The notes beneath the pieces were generated by a model. It saw nothing but the letters and a program-made list of their open reading frames with translations. It had not been told where the DNA came from and ran no database searches. The translations under genes were made by a program, and so were the position numbers. This document shows, in pieces, positions 7,336-15,620 of a stretch of DNA of 64,000 bases (positions are counted from its first letter, which is position 1; each line of letters starts with the position of its first letter). The stretch comes from Pedobacter sp. Leaf170 (GTDB lineage: Bacteria; Bacteroidota; Bacteroidia; Sphingobacteriales; Sphingobacteriaceae). The DNA lies in NCBI RefSeq assembly GCF_920984665.1, contig NZ_CAKLBP010000001.1, positions 276,858 through 340,857 of the forward strand. Reading direction: 5' to 3'.

Positions 7336-8196
7336 ATGAGACAACTCAAGATAACGCAATCCATTACCAACCGTGAAAGTCAATCGTTAGATAAATACTT
7401 ACACGAAATTGGTAAAGTAGATTTAATAACAGCAGAGGAAGAGGTAATTTTAGCAAGAAAGATTCGTGAAGGCGATCAAGCTGCATTAGAGCGATTAACT
7501 AAGACTAACTTACGTTTCGTGGTATCTGTTGCAAAGCAATACCAAAACCAAGGCTTAACATTAGGCGATTTAATTAACGAAGGTAACTTAGGTTTAATTA
7601 AGGCAGCAAAACGTTTTGATGAAACTAAAGGTTTTAAATTCATCTCTTATGCTGTATGGTGGATTCGTCAATCAATTTTGCAAGCAATTGCAGAACAAAG
7701 CCGTATTGTGCGTTTACCATTAAACCAGGTTGGTTCTTTAAGTAAAATCAGCAAAGCTTTCTCCAAATTAGAGCAGGAATATGAGCGTGAGCCTTCACCA
7801 GAAGAATTGGCAGATATTTTAGAAACCACCGTTGATAAAATCTCAGATACTTTAAGTAACTCTGGTCGCCATGTATCAATGGATGCACCCTTTGTTCAAG
7901 GTGAAGAAAACACATTATTAGATGTATTAGAGAACCATGAGCCAAACACTGATAGTTCTTTAATCAACGAATCACTTTCAGAAGAAATTAAACGTTCTTT
8001 ATCTACCCTAACAGAGAGAGAAAGAGAAATTATCGTTTTATTCTTCGGTCTAGGTTCTAATCATCCTTTATCTTTAGAAGAAATTGGTGAGAAATTTAAT
8101 TTAACTCGTGAACGTGTTCGTCAGATTAAAGATAAGGCATTACAACGCCTCCGTCATACTTCAAGAAGTAAGATTTTAAAATCTTATTTAGGATAA
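7336..8196 (+). CDS. rpoD: Primary sigma factor (RpoD/SigA type, short form)
   Basis: The housekeeping sigma factor directs RNA polymerase to the bulk of promoters. The 286 residues begin [19 protein letters not shown] and have region 1.2 (residues 17-50), region 2 with [23 protein letters not shown] and [10 protein letters not shown] (about 55-125), region 3, and region 4 with a C-terminal helix-turn-helix ([20 protein letters not shown]). Region 1.1 is absent, as is usual for the Bacteroidota primary sigma factor, which reads the TAnnTTTG promoters found throughout this window. It is monocistronic, with its own promoter and a strong terminator. Confidence 0.96.
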   Translation: MRQLKITQSITNRESQSLDKYLHEIGKVDLITAEEEVILARKIREGDQAALERLTKTNLRFVVSVAKQYQNQGLTLGDLINEGNLGLIKAAKRFDETKGFKFISYAVWWIRQSILQAIAEQSRIVRLPLNQVGSLSKISKAFSKLEQEYEREPSPEELADILETTVDKISDTLSNSGRHVSMDAPFVQGEENTLLDVLENHEPNTDSSLINESLSEEIKRSLSTLTEREREIIVLFFGLGSNHPLSLEEIGEKFNLTRERVRQIKDKALQRLRHTSRSKILKSYLG

Positions 8197-8227
8197 GCTA
8201 CTCCATTTGGATATTAGAATATTTAAG

Positions 8228-8255
8228 AGACCGACAAATTTGTCGGTCTTTTTTT
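8228..8255 (+). terminator. Rho-independent terminator of rpoD
   Basis: AGACCGACAAA and TTTGTCGGTCT form a perfect 11-pair stem with almost no loop, followed by a run of six T. It starts 32 bases after the rpoD stop. Confidence 0.9.
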
Positions 8256-8293
8256 GTTTAAATGCTTTTGAGTTTTTTCTATATATTTAAAAT

Positions 8294-8656
8294 ATGTCTC
8301 TAACGCTATTCAAAAAATCTATGCTGGTTTATAAACCTATAATGCATTGGAATATTTTGATAAGCTTACTTATAGGTCTATTTTTCGTTATAGATGGTTA
8401 TAAAAATCCTGGACCTTATGTTATGGCATTAATTATGAAACCCATCGGATGGATGTTCTCAATAATAATAGAACGCTATTTTTTAACCAAACATTCATAT
8501 TTTTATAAAAATCAAGGATTGAGCTTCCGCAGGATTTTAAGTAACATTGTAATCTATGATATTTTACTATTATTTTCTCTAGTAATAATAATTCTTCTAT
8601 GCAGGAACTTTTTATTGACAGTGTTACCCACCAGTTTAACGGAAAAGCGATATTAA
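8294..8656 (+). CDS. Small membrane protein upstream of an ABC ATPase
   Basis: A 120-residue protein with three likely helices, near residues 19-36, 42-60 and 80-104, and a basic stretch between the second and third. I recognise no family. Its last 58 bases overlap the start of the ABC ATPase gene in another frame, which points to translational coupling and suggests that the two proteins form one transporter. With only three helices it would need to oligomerise, or a further partner would be encoded elsewhere. No signal peptide is needed. Base composition is low in G+C, like the next gene. Confidence 0.65.
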   Translation: MSLTLFKKSMLVYKPIMHWNILISLLIGLFFVIDGYKNPGPYVMALIMKPIGWMFSIIIERYFLTKHSYFYKNQGLSFRRILSNIVIYDILLLFSLVIIILLCRNFLLTVLPTSLTEKRY

Positions 8657-9258
8657 ATGGTGTATTTATTAATTGCAAAATTGGGGAAACTATTGGACTA
8701 TTAGGGAGAAATGGTAGTGGTAAATCCACATTATTGAAAATAATATTTGGCAGTTTAAAGGCTGATTTTAAATATCTAAAAATAGACAACCAGATAGCGC
8801 CTAAAGGTTATTTATCAGGGAAATTATCTTATTTACCACAAGATAATTTTATACCGCTTAAAATTACATTACGCAAAGCCATAGAAGTATTTTGCTCTTT
8901 ACATAAAGCTGAAATTTTAGCTATAGATTTTATTGCTGAAAATTTAACCAAAGAATTCAGAGAATTTTCGGGTGGTGAATACCGATTTGCAGAAGCATTG
9001 ATAATTATTTACAGCGATTGTAAGTTTATTCTTTTAGATGAACCATTTTCGCAACTCGCACCATTATTAGTTGATGAATTGAAGCGCCATATCAACTTTA
9101 TGAAAAAAAGTAAGGGGTTCATTATAACGGACCATTATTACAAATCAATAATCGATACTGCTGATAGAATTATATTGCTTTATAATGGATGTAATTACCA
9201 GATTAATACTATAGATGAATTAACCCTTTATGGCTATTTACCAGACAATAATGCATAA
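8599..9258 (+). CDS. ABC transporter ATP-binding protein
   Basis: A 219-residue nucleotide-binding subunit. Walker A GRNGSGKST is at residues 36-44, the Q-loop is at LPQDN, the signature reads FSGGE instead of LSGGE, Walker B is FILLDEP and the switch His is in TDHYY. The start MQELFIDSVTHQFNGKAIL gives the usual first beta strand of the fold. It overlaps the small membrane gene upstream by 58 bases, so the two are probably one unit. Substrate is unknown. The protein lacks the helical insert normal for importers of large families and is on the short side. The stop overlaps the A-run of a minus-strand terminator. Confidence 0.88.
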   Translation: MQELFIDSVTHQFNGKAILNGVFINCKIGETIGLLGRNGSGKSTLLKIIFGSLKADFKYLKIDNQIAPKGYLSGKLSYLPQDNFIPLKITLRKAIEVFCSLHKAEILAIDFIAENLTKEFREFSGGEYRFAEALIIIYSDCKFILLDEPFSQLAPLLVDELKRHINFMKKSKGFIITDHYYKSIIDTADRIILLYNGCNYQINTIDELTLYGYLPDNNA

Positions 9259-9281
9259 AAAAAGACCGGTAAACCGATCTT
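9257..9281 (-). terminator. Terminator of amn
   Basis: On the minus strand AAGATCGGT, a short loop and ACCGGTCTT pair with one mismatch, followed by TTTTTT. It lies about 55 bases after the amn stop and overlaps the end of the convergent ABC ATPase gene. Confidence 0.75.
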
Positions 9282-9304
9282 GAATCACAAATAATACTTG
9301 ACTA

Positions 9305-9325
9305 TATTGCTTCGTTTCTCGCAAT
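9305..9325. repeat. Decayed half of a REP-like repeat
   Basis: ATTGCTTCGTTTCTCGCAAT resembles one arm of the repeat at 2658-2683 (ATTGCTTCGTGCCTCGCAAT), with two differences, and no partner arm is visible nearby. It lies between the amn stop and its terminator. Confidence 0.5.
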
Positions 9326-9335
9326 CAATAGAAAA

Positions 9336-10199
9336 TTAAAACAACAAATGCTTTACTGTCAAGCCATTATTAATCAATTGTTTAAGCGAATCGATACCTA
9401 TTCTTAAATGCGTTTCTACATATTTTTCTGTAACGCTGCTATCGCTTTCTGCAGTTTTAACACCTTCTGGTATCATTGGCTGATCTGAAACTAACAAAAT
9501 TGCACCTGTTGGAATTTTGTTTGCAAAACCAGTTGTAAAAATGGTTGCAGTTTCCATATCAACAGCCATTGCTCTTAAGGTCTTTAAATATCTTTTAAAA
9601 TCCTTATCATGTTCCCAAACACGTCTGTTAGTGGTGTAACAAGTTCCGGTCCAGTAATCTCTGCCATGGTCGCGTATTGTTGTTGAAATTGCCTTTTGCA
9701 ATGCAAACGCCGGCAAAGCCGGAACTTCTGCTGGTAAATAATCATTCGAGGTACCTTCTCCCCTAATTGCAGCAATAGGCAAAATTAAATCACCTAATTG
9801 ATTTTTCTTTTTTAAGCCACCACACTTACCTAAAAACAAAACTGCTTTCGGTTTTATAGCGGTTAACAAGTCCATCATTGTTGCAGCCAGTGGACTACCC
9901 ATACCAAAGTTAATAATGGTGATGCCATTTGCGGTTACACTTTGCATTGGCTTATCCAAACCCATAATCGGTGCATTATCATGCCATTCAGAAAACATGG
10001 TTACATATTTACTAAAATTGGTAAGCAAAATATAATCACCAAATTGATCCAATGGTCTGCCGGTATATCTTGGCAACCAATTCTTCACAATTTCATCTTT
10101 TGATTTTAAACCTGCTTTTACAGGAGATTCTACTTCTTTAATCTTTTTAGATTTCTCTACAATCTTTTCATCTTTTTTTACGTCTTTTTCTTCGTTCAT
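9336..10199 (-). CDS. amn: AMP nucleosidase
   Basis: Hydrolyses AMP to adenine and ribose 5-phosphate, a step in purine salvage and adenylate control. The 287 residues fit the short Bacteroidota form of the nucleoside phosphorylase/AMP nucleosidase fold: FGMGSPLAATMMDLL near residue 98, FLGKCGGL near 121, the glutamate-containing MAVDMETATIF near 210 and LLVSDQPM near 235. The first 35 residues are a Lys/Glu-rich extension, MNEEKDVKKDEK onward, which is low complexity and not part of the catalytic fold. It lies 91 bases downstream of clpX and is separated from it by a terminator. Confidence 0.88.
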   Translation of the reverse strand: MNEEKDVKKDEKIVEKSKKIKEVESPVKAGLKSKDEIVKNWLPRYTGRPLDQFGDYILLTNFSKYVTMFSEWHDNAPIMGLDKPMQSVTANGITIINFGMGSPLAATMMDLLTAIKPKAVLFLGKCGGLKKKNQLGDLILPIAAIRGEGTSNDYLPAEVPALPAFALQKAISTTIRDHGRDYWTGTCYTTNRRVWEHDKDFKRYLKTLRAMAVDMETATIFTTGFANKIPTGAILLVSDQPMIPEGVKTAESDSSVTEKYVETHLRIGIDSLKQLINNGLTVKHLLF

Positions 10200-10251
10200 A
10201 TTTTACTGGTTTTAAGCAAAGCGCATGGCGCAATGCATCAATAATATTATT

Positions 10252-10283
10252 AAAAAAAATCCCTCCCGATTATCGGGAAGGAT
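10252..10283 (-). terminator. Terminator of the tig-clpP-clpX operon
   Basis: On the minus strand ATCCTTCCCGAT and ATCGGGAGGGAT form a stem of 12 positions with one mismatch, followed by a run of eight T. It lies eight bases after the clpX stop. Confidence 0.88.
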
Positions 10284-10290
10284 TTGAATT

Positions 10291-11529
10291 TTATGCAGCT
10301 TGCAACTTTTTAAAGTCGGCTTTTTCAAATTTCTCTATCGCATAATCGAGGTTAATGTGCAGCTCCTTTACATCTTTCTGCGTGGGCGTGTCAAACATTG
10401 CATCTAGCATTATGGCTTCACAAATCGACCTCAAACCACGAGCGCCCAATTTATATTCCATCGCTTTATCTACAATGAAATCTAAAACATCCTCATCAAA
10501 AACCAGCTTAACATCTTCGTAATCAAAAAGCTTTTCATACTGCTTAGTTAAGGCATTTTTAGGCGCTGTAAGAATATTTCTAAGGGTTTCTTTATCCAGC
10601 GGATTTAAATGTGAAAGAACAGGAATACGCCCGATTAATTCGGGAATTAAACCAAACGATTTTAAATCTTGTGGCGTAATGTATTTGTAAAGGTTTTTTA
10701 AGTCTAAAATGGTATCGTCTTTTTTAACTTTATAACCTACAGCTTGCGTACGCAAACGATTTGCAATTTTACGTTCTATACCGTCAAAAGCACCGCCACA
10801 TATAAATAAAATGTTATTGGTATTTACCGGAATCATTTTTTGGTCAGGGTGCTTACGTCCGCCCTGAGGTGGAACATTCACAATCGTACCTTCTAAAATC
10901 TTTAATAAAGCCTGTTGTACGCCTTCTCCAGATACATCACGGGTTATTGATGGGTTATCACTTTTACGTGCTACCTTATCAACCTCATCTATATAAACTA
11001 TACCACGTTCTGCAGCAGCAACATCATAATCAGCGGCCTGTAGTAAACGTGTTAAAATACTTTCAACATCCTCACCAACATAACCAGCTTCGGTTAACAC
11101 GGTTGCATCGCAAATACAAAACGGTACATGCAAAATCTTTGCTATGGTTTTAGCCAATAAGGTTTTACCTGTTCCGGTTTCGCCAACCAGCATAATGTTC
11201 GATTTTTCGATCTCAATTTCGTCTTTATCAATCTTTTGATTTAAACGTTTATAGTGATTGTAAACCGCTACTGATAAAACTTTTTTCGCATCATCCTGAC
11301 CAATAACATATTGATCTAGATGTTGCTTAATTTCCAACGGCTTTAACAAAGTAAGTGCCGATTGAATACCTTTGCTACTTTTTGTACCTAACTCTTGAGC
11401 AAGCAATTGATTGGCCTGGGTAACACATTTATCGCAGATAAACGCATCCATGCCCTCAATTAACATTAAAGTTTCATGCTTGCCAGAGTGGCAGAATGAG
11501 CAACGGGATTCTTTATTTTGTTTCGCCAT
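10291..11529 (-). CDS. clpX: ATP-dependent Clp protease ATP-binding subunit ClpX
   Basis: ClpX unfolds substrates and feeds them to ClpP. The frame is open further upstream, but the ATG at 11529 gives the normal start, [13 protein letters not shown], and 412 residues. The N-terminal zinc domain has Cys10, Cys13, Cys32 and Cys35. The AAA+ core has Walker A GETGTGKT, pore loop GYVG, Walker B VYIDEVDK and sensor residues downstream. The ClpP-docking tripeptide appears as VGY in place of the proteobacterial IGF. The start overlaps the end of clpP by 17 bases, so the two are translationally coupled. Confidence 0.96.
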   Translation of the reverse strand: MAKQNKESRCSFCHSGKHETLMLIEGMDAFICDKCVTQANQLLAQELGTKSSKGIQSALTLLKPLEIKQHLDQYVIGQDDAKKVLSVAVYNHYKRLNQKIDKDEIEIEKSNIMLVGETGTGKTLLAKTIAKILHVPFCICDATVLTEAGYVGEDVESILTRLLQAADYDVAAAERGIVYIDEVDKVARKSDNPSITRDVSGEGVQQALLKILEGTIVNVPPQGGRKHPDQKMIPVNTNNILFICGGAFDGIERKIANRLRTQAVGYKVKKDDTILDLKNLYKYITPQDLKSFGLIPELIGRIPVLSHLNPLDKETLRNILTAPKNALTKQYEKLFDYEDVKLVFDEDVLDFIVDKAMEYKLGARGLRSICEAIMLDAMFDTPTQKDVKELHINLDYAIEKFEKADFKKLQAA

Positions 11530-12220
11530 CTTTTTTAGAGTTTCTCGATAATACTTCATCAACCATACCAAATCCTTTAGCTTCATCAGCAGTCATCCAG
11601 TAATCGCGGTCTGAAGCTTTTTCTACCCAGTCGTAAGACTGACCTGAATGCTCAGCAATAATATCGTAAAGTTCTTTTTTCAGTTTTAACATTTCTCTTA
11701 AGTTGATTTCCATATCAGATGCAACGCCTTGAGCGCCACCTGAAGGTTGGTGAATCATAACTCTTGAGTGTGGTAAGGCAGCACGTTTACCCTTTGCACC
11801 TGCAACCAGCAGTACAGCACCCATTGATGCTGCCATACCTGTACAGATTGTTGCAACATCTGGTTGGATGTATTGCATGGTATCATAAATACCTAAACCT
11901 GCATATACTGAACCACCAGGTGAGTTTATATAAATCTGAATATCTCTATCCGCATCGGTTGATTGTAAAAACAACAACTGCGCCTGAATGATATTCGCGT
12001 TCTGGTCATAAATTGCATCACCTAAAAAGATAATACGATCCATCATCAATCTAGAAAAAACGTCCATTTGAGCAACGTTCAACTGGCGTTCTTCTATAAT
12101 ATAGGGCGTCATGTTTTGAGGGTTAACATTAGCCTGTGCAATAAATTTATCTACGTGTAAACCGCCAATTCCCTGATGTTTAACGGCAAATTTTCTGAAT
12201 TCTTGTGAATCTATGTTCAT
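11513..12220 (-). CDS. clpP: ATP-dependent Clp protease proteolytic subunit ClpP
   Basis: Serine peptidase that forms the barrel degraded-substrate chamber with ClpX. The ATG at 12220 is chosen over the one 18 codons upstream because MNIDSQEFRKFAVKHQGIG is the usual Bacteroidota start; this gives 235 residues. The triad is visible: Ser132 in GMAASMGA, His157 in VMIHQPSGG, and probably Asp206 in SDRDYWM. Length is about 30 residues above the E. coli enzyme because of the N-terminal segment. Lies between the S23-type gene and clpX. Confidence 0.95.
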   Translation of the reverse strand: MNIDSQEFRKFAVKHQGIGGLHVDKFIAQANVNPQNMTPYIIEERQLNVAQMDVFSRLMMDRIIFLGDAIYDQNANIIQAQLLFLQSTDADRDIQIYINSPGGSVYAGLGIYDTMQYIQPDVATICTGMAASMGAVLLVAGAKGKRAALPHSRVMIHQPSGGAQGVASDMEINLREMLKLKKELYDIIAEHSGQSYDWVEKASDRDYWMTADEAKGFGMVDEVLSRNSKKDGETK

Positions 12221-12280
12221 GATTATGTATTGCGTTAGGAGTCTGGCGGTAAGCGTTTTAAATGCATAAGCCAAACTAAG

Positions 12281-12643
12281 TTATAATTTTAATAAATATT
12301 TCCTGAAGTTGGTTAATTTCCGTGCCAATTTATCCAATTCTTCCAGATAATAAAGCAGTTCTGTGTCAGAAATTATTTTTCTTCGTTCTAATACTACTAA
12401 AATGTTAGCATTTTCAAATGTAGAACGGTGCGCAATATTCAGATAATGAGCAAATTCCTTGGCAGAAGAAGAACCTGAGCCCTCCGCGATATTGTTTGAT
12501 ATGCTAAGAGCAGCCCCATTGAGCTGCTCTGCAAATCTATATTTTTTATCAACTGACAATTGGTCAGCTATGTCAAGCAGTTTATCTGTTATTTCAATGG
12601 ATAACTGCCAAACTTCGAGCGATTGAAATTTAAATTGAGCCAT
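12281..12643 (-). CDS. Four-helix bundle protein of the S23 / 23S rRNA intervening-sequence family
   Basis: A 120-residue helical protein starting MAQFKFQSLEVW (ATG at 12643; an upstream ATG is eight codons earlier). The motifs FQSLEVWQLSIEI, FAEQLNGAALSISNNIAEG and a Tyr/Leu-rich last helix are diagnostic for the S23 four-helix bundle family, found in rRNA intervening sequences, as free-standing genes in Bacteroidota, and as the Avd protein of diversity-generating retroelements. No reverse transcriptase or rRNA is present here. It sits between tig and clpP, 56 and 60 bases from them, so it is probably co-transcribed with the Clp system. Function unknown. Confidence 0.88.
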   Translation of the reverse strand: MAQFKFQSLEVWQLSIEITDKLLDIADQLSVDKKYRFAEQLNGAALSISNNIAEGSGSSSAKEFAHYLNIAHRSTFENANILVVLERRKIISDTELLYYLEELDKLARKLTNFRKYLLKL

Positions 12644-12699
12644 TGCTAAATATAAGCAAACGAACAATCAATTTAACGCCTATGGCGTAACGCCACTAT

Positions 12700-14049
12700 C
12701 TATTTCTTATTAAGCTCAGTAAACGCGTTATATTCGATGTCTTTATCTGTAATTGTTGCTACCGATTTGATGTAATCAAAAGTTTTTAAAGCTTTTACTT
12801 CCTCAAATGTACGGTTAGCATTTTCTTTATCTTGTAAAAACTGAACAGCATATTGTGCCAACTGATCTTCAGGAAGCGGACTCGGGCTGTACATTCTGAA
12901 TTGAGCATCTAATTTAGCCTTGGCAGCCGCAACAACATCTTCGTATTTGATTTCGATGTTATTATCTTTGATGATTTTGTTTTCGATTAAAGTCCATTTA
13001 AGGTTTTTAGCGAAATCATCATAACCTTCTGCCAGTTCTTCATCAGTTAATTTCTCGTTTGTTGCTTTTAACCAACGACGTAAAAACTCATCAGGTAATT
13101 CAAAAGTATGTTTCTTTAACAAATCTTCGTAAATATCATTTGATAATTGACGTTCAGCATCTTGTTTAAACATGCCTTCTACTTCTTCAGTAATTTTAGC
13201 TCTGAAACCAGCTTCGTCAGTTACAGTACCTTCGCCAAATAATTTATCAAAAAACTCCTGATTTAAATCAGATTCTTCTAAACGGTTAACATTTTTAACA
13301 GTTAACTGGAAATTTGATTTCAACTCGGCAGCATCTTCTTCAGATATATTTAATGCTTTAGCAATTGCAGCAGCATCACCTAAAGCCTTTTGAATATCGA
13401 TAGTTACAACATCATCCTTTTTTAAACCTACTAATGTTTTAAGGATTTTTTTATCGGCAATCTGATCTAAACGAAGTGTTGCAGTATTTGAAATTCCACC
13501 TTCAAAAACAGAACCATCATTCCCTAACTGAACTAATTCTGCATACAATACATCATCTTCTTCAGAAACCTCAGGATTAGTCATTTTACCGTAGCTACGG
13601 CGAATATTTTTTACACGGCTTTCTAATGTTTCGTTATCTGCCTTAACATTATAAAGGGTGTATTTATCTTTAGATGAAATTTCAACATCAAAAGCTGGCG
13701 CTAAACCTAACTCGTAATCAAATTCGAATTCATCTGTATTATCCCATTTAAATTCTTTTTCGTTGTTCTGTGCTGGTAAAGGCTGACCTAAAATTTCTAG
13801 CTTTTGCTCTGCGATGTAGTTTGAAAGCGTATCGTTTAATAAGTTATTAACTTCTTCAACCAAAATGCTTTTACCATACATTCTTTTAATGTGGGCAGCA
13901 GGAACCATTCCTTTACGGAAACCTGGTAATTGTGCTTTTTTAGCCTGTTCTTTAATTGCTTTATCTACTTTACCGGTGTAATCTGCAGGTGCAATTTTGA
14001 TTTTTACAACAGCATTTAAGTTGCCGGTTTTTTCCTGTGTAATATTCAT
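12700..14049 (-). CDS. tig: Trigger factor, ribosome-associated chaperone
   Basis: Binds the ribosome at the exit tunnel and helps nascent chains fold. The 449-residue protein has the N-terminal ribosome-binding domain with the tail signature GFRKGMVPAAHI (residues 44-55), a degenerate peptidyl-prolyl isomerase region in the middle and the helical C-terminal arms. The Bacteroidota version is only weakly similar to the E. coli protein, and length is normal. It opens the minus-strand block tig, S23-type gene, clpP, clpX, which continues a widely conserved tig-clpP-clpX order. A tRNA-Leu gene and terminator lie upstream. Confidence 0.9.
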   Translation of the reverse strand: MNITQEKTGNLNAVVKIKIAPADYTGKVDKAIKEQAKKAQLPGFRKGMVPAAHIKRMYGKSILVEEVNNLLNDTLSNYIAEQKLEILGQPLPAQNNEKEFKWDNTDEFEFDYELGLAPAFDVEISSKDKYTLYNVKADNETLESRVKNIRRSYGKMTNPEVSEEDDVLYAELVQLGNDGSVFEGGISNTATLRLDQIADKKILKTLVGLKKDDVVTIDIQKALGDAAAIAKALNISEEDAAELKSNFQLTVKNVNRLEESDLNQEFFDKLFGEGTVTDEAGFRAKITEEVEGMFKQDAERQLSNDIYEDLLKKHTFELPDEFLRRWLKATNEKLTDEELAEGYDDFAKNLKWTLIENKIIKDNNIEIKYEDVVAAAKAKLDAQFRMYSPSPLPEDQLAQYAVQFLQDKENANRTFEEVKALKTFDYIKSVATITDKDIEYNAFTELNKK

Positions 14050-14140
14050 TTCTGTTTAGATATGAGATATGAGTAATGGTATTGAGATATTCGTCTCATC
14101 CAAAAAACACATCGATTTTTCGTTTAACAATGTCTTTTTA

Positions 14141-14174
14141 AAACAAAACCGTTCCGATGTTTAAATCGAAACGG
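14141..14174 (-). terminator. Terminator after tRNA-Leu
   Basis: On the minus strand CCGTTTCGAT and ATCGGAACGG form a ten-pair stem with one wobble, followed by TTTTGTTTT. It lies 15 bases after the tRNA 3' end and separates the tRNA from tig. Confidence 0.75.
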
Positions 14175-14188
14175 CCTTTATCTTATTG

Positions 14189-14270
14189 TGCGGAAGAAGG
14201 GACTCGAACCCCCACGCCGTGAAGCGCCAGATCCTAAGTCTGGTGCGGCTACCAATTACGCCACTTCCGC
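14189..14270 (-). tRNA. tRNA-Leu (UAG)
   Basis: The minus strand folds into a class II tRNA of 82 bases: acceptor GCGGAAG/CTTCCGC, a D-arm, an anticodon stem CCAGA/TCTGG with loop CTTAGGA (anticodon UAG at 14236-14234), a long variable arm typical of tRNA-Leu, and a T-arm with GTTCGAGTC. CCA is not encoded. It has its own promoter upstream and hairpin terminator downstream. Confidence 0.95.
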
Positions 14271-14292
14271 AGTTAGGATTTATTAAGGACTG

Positions 14293-14322
14293 CAAAGATA
14301 GAAATCAGAATCAATTTTCAAA
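14293..14322 (-). promoter_or_regulatory. Promoter of tRNA-Leu
   Basis: On the minus strand TTTG (14322-14319), 18 bases, TATCTTTG (14300-14293). The start would be near 14287, leaving a leader of about 17 bases before the mature tRNA 5' end. Confidence 0.7.
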
Positions 14323-14396
14323 AAATAATTGAAATATTTTCTCAATTATTTTTACCAAAAAGTGCTAAGTATCTAAGGCTAAGCAAGAATAATTTT

Positions 14397-14699
14397 TTAT
14401 AATTTTACAAGTGTTACATCAACAAGTTCTGGCCCACCCTCTAATGGATAACCTGAAACCTTTTTACCTTTTATTGTAACTGTTTTATCTAAGTAAGGAT
14501 CTAAGCTGAAGGTGCTCTTTAAAGCATAAGTTTTATCGGCTGTTTTTAAAATATGTGTTCCGTATTGGAAGGTAGACATGCCCAGCTTTTGTATTGTTCC
14601 GGTTGCGGTTACGTGAGTTTTGGTGTTTGAATCTTTCATAGAAGTGCAACCAAACAGTATGGTAGCAAACAGCGACAACATTAGTACTAATTTTTTCAT
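14397..14699 (-). CDS. Small putative lipoprotein
   Basis: A 100-residue protein with a signal peptide and lipobox LFGC at residues 15-18, so it should be lipid-anchored. The mature part is about 80 residues of alternating beta-type sequence (THVTATGTIQKLGMSTFQYG, TVTIKGKKVSGYPLEGGPELVDV), which resembles a small OB-fold-like or beta-barrel domain; I cannot name the family. It is monocistronic, with a TAAGTTTG promoter element just upstream. Function unknown. Confidence 0.75.
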   Translation of the reverse strand: MKKLVLMLSLFATILFGCTSMKDSNTKTHVTATGTIQKLGMSTFQYGTHILKTADKTYALKSTFSLDPYLDKTVTIKGKKVSGYPLEGGPELVDVTLVKL

Positions 14700-14731
14700 G
14701 GTAATTTTTAGGTTTGATTAATTCGATATCG

Positions 14732-14739
14732 CAAACTTA
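14732..14739 (-). promoter_or_regulatory. -7 promoter element of the small lipoprotein gene
   Basis: TAAGTTTG on the minus strand matches TAnnTTTG; transcription would start near 14726, about 27 bases before the ATG at 14699. No well-spaced -33 TTTG is seen. Confidence 0.5.
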
Positions 14740-14759
14740 GCAGAAATTTTAGCAAACAA

Positions 14760-15557
14760 TTAATAAAGTTCTTTCTGAAATTCGAAAAAGTATTGAACGG
14801 CTTTTACCAACCTACTGCCATACCAACTGAACATTTCGCCATCAACTAAAATTACTTTAGCATTTGGCAACTCATTCTGTATTTCGGCAATATGTTTATC
14901 TTTAAAAGGATAAGGCTCAGAAGAGAGTAATATAAGCTTAGGATTTAATTCTACGAGTTGTGAAAGGCCTACCTCTGGGTATCGTTCTTGTTTGATAACA
15001 TTTACCATACCATTGCTAAGCAACACATCATCAATAAAAGTATTTTTCCCGGCAGCCATAAAAGGCTTTCGCCAAATTAAATAGGCTACTTTTTTATCAA
15101 TTCGATTTTGCAGCGCCAAAGCTTTTAAATCTTTAAATCCGGCAGAAATTAAGTGATTTAAATAAGAAGCTTCTGGTGCTCTATCTACCAACGCCCCTAT
15201 TTCGCTAATGGCACTCATTGCATCATCCAAGGTAAAAATATCGCTCATCCAAACCGGAAAGTAAGTTTCAAGTTCCTCTATATCGCTTTGCGTATTCTCT
15301 TCTTTATTCCCGATGATTAAATCGGGCTTTAAATCTTTTATTAAATCGATGTTGAGTTTTTTTGTCCCGCCAACTTTGGTTCGTTCTGCAAATTTTTCTA
15401 TCGGATGAATACAAAACTTGGTTAATCCGATAATTTCTGAATCAAGCCCTAAATCAAATAATAGTTCTGTTTGCGAAGGTACAATCGAAATAATCCGCTT
15501 TGGCGGAAAATTCATGATAACCTCACGCCCCATTCCATCTGTAAAAGATTTTTGCAT
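14760..15557 (-). CDS. BtuF-like metal/cobalamin-binding protein without signal peptide
   Basis: A 265-residue protein of the helical-backbone periplasmic binding protein fold used for cobalamin and iron-siderophore uptake: PPKRIISIVPSQTELLFDLGL (residues 18-38), KFCIHP, VGGTKKLNIDLIKDLKPDLIIGN, and a second lobe with LIWRKPFMAAG and LILLSSEPYPF. It starts directly with the mature fold, MQKSFTDGMGREV, and has no signal peptide or lipobox. No permease or ATPase of the BtuCD type is adjacent. Either the protein is cytoplasmic, or export depends on an unrecognised start. Cobalamin binding is a family inference. Confidence 0.78.
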   Translation of the reverse strand: MQKSFTDGMGREVIMNFPPKRIISIVPSQTELLFDLGLDSEIIGLTKFCIHPIEKFAERTKVGGTKKLNIDLIKDLKPDLIIGNKEENTQSDIEELETYFPVWMSDIFTLDDAMSAISEIGALVDRAPEASYLNHLISAGFKDLKALALQNRIDKKVAYLIWRKPFMAAGKNTFIDDVLLSNGMVNVIKQERYPEVGLSQLVELNPKLILLSSEPYPFKDKHIAEIQNELPNAKVILVDGEMFSWYGSRLVKAVQYFFEFQKELY

Positions 15558-15620
15558 GAACGAAGTTATATGTTTTAAGTTGTAAGTATTTAATTTAACT
15601 CAAAACTTATCACCAATAAT

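Noticed and set aside
12281-12643. Avd protein of a diversity-generating retroelement
   Set aside because: Family resemblance only; there is no reverse transcriptase, template repeat or variable target gene nearby.
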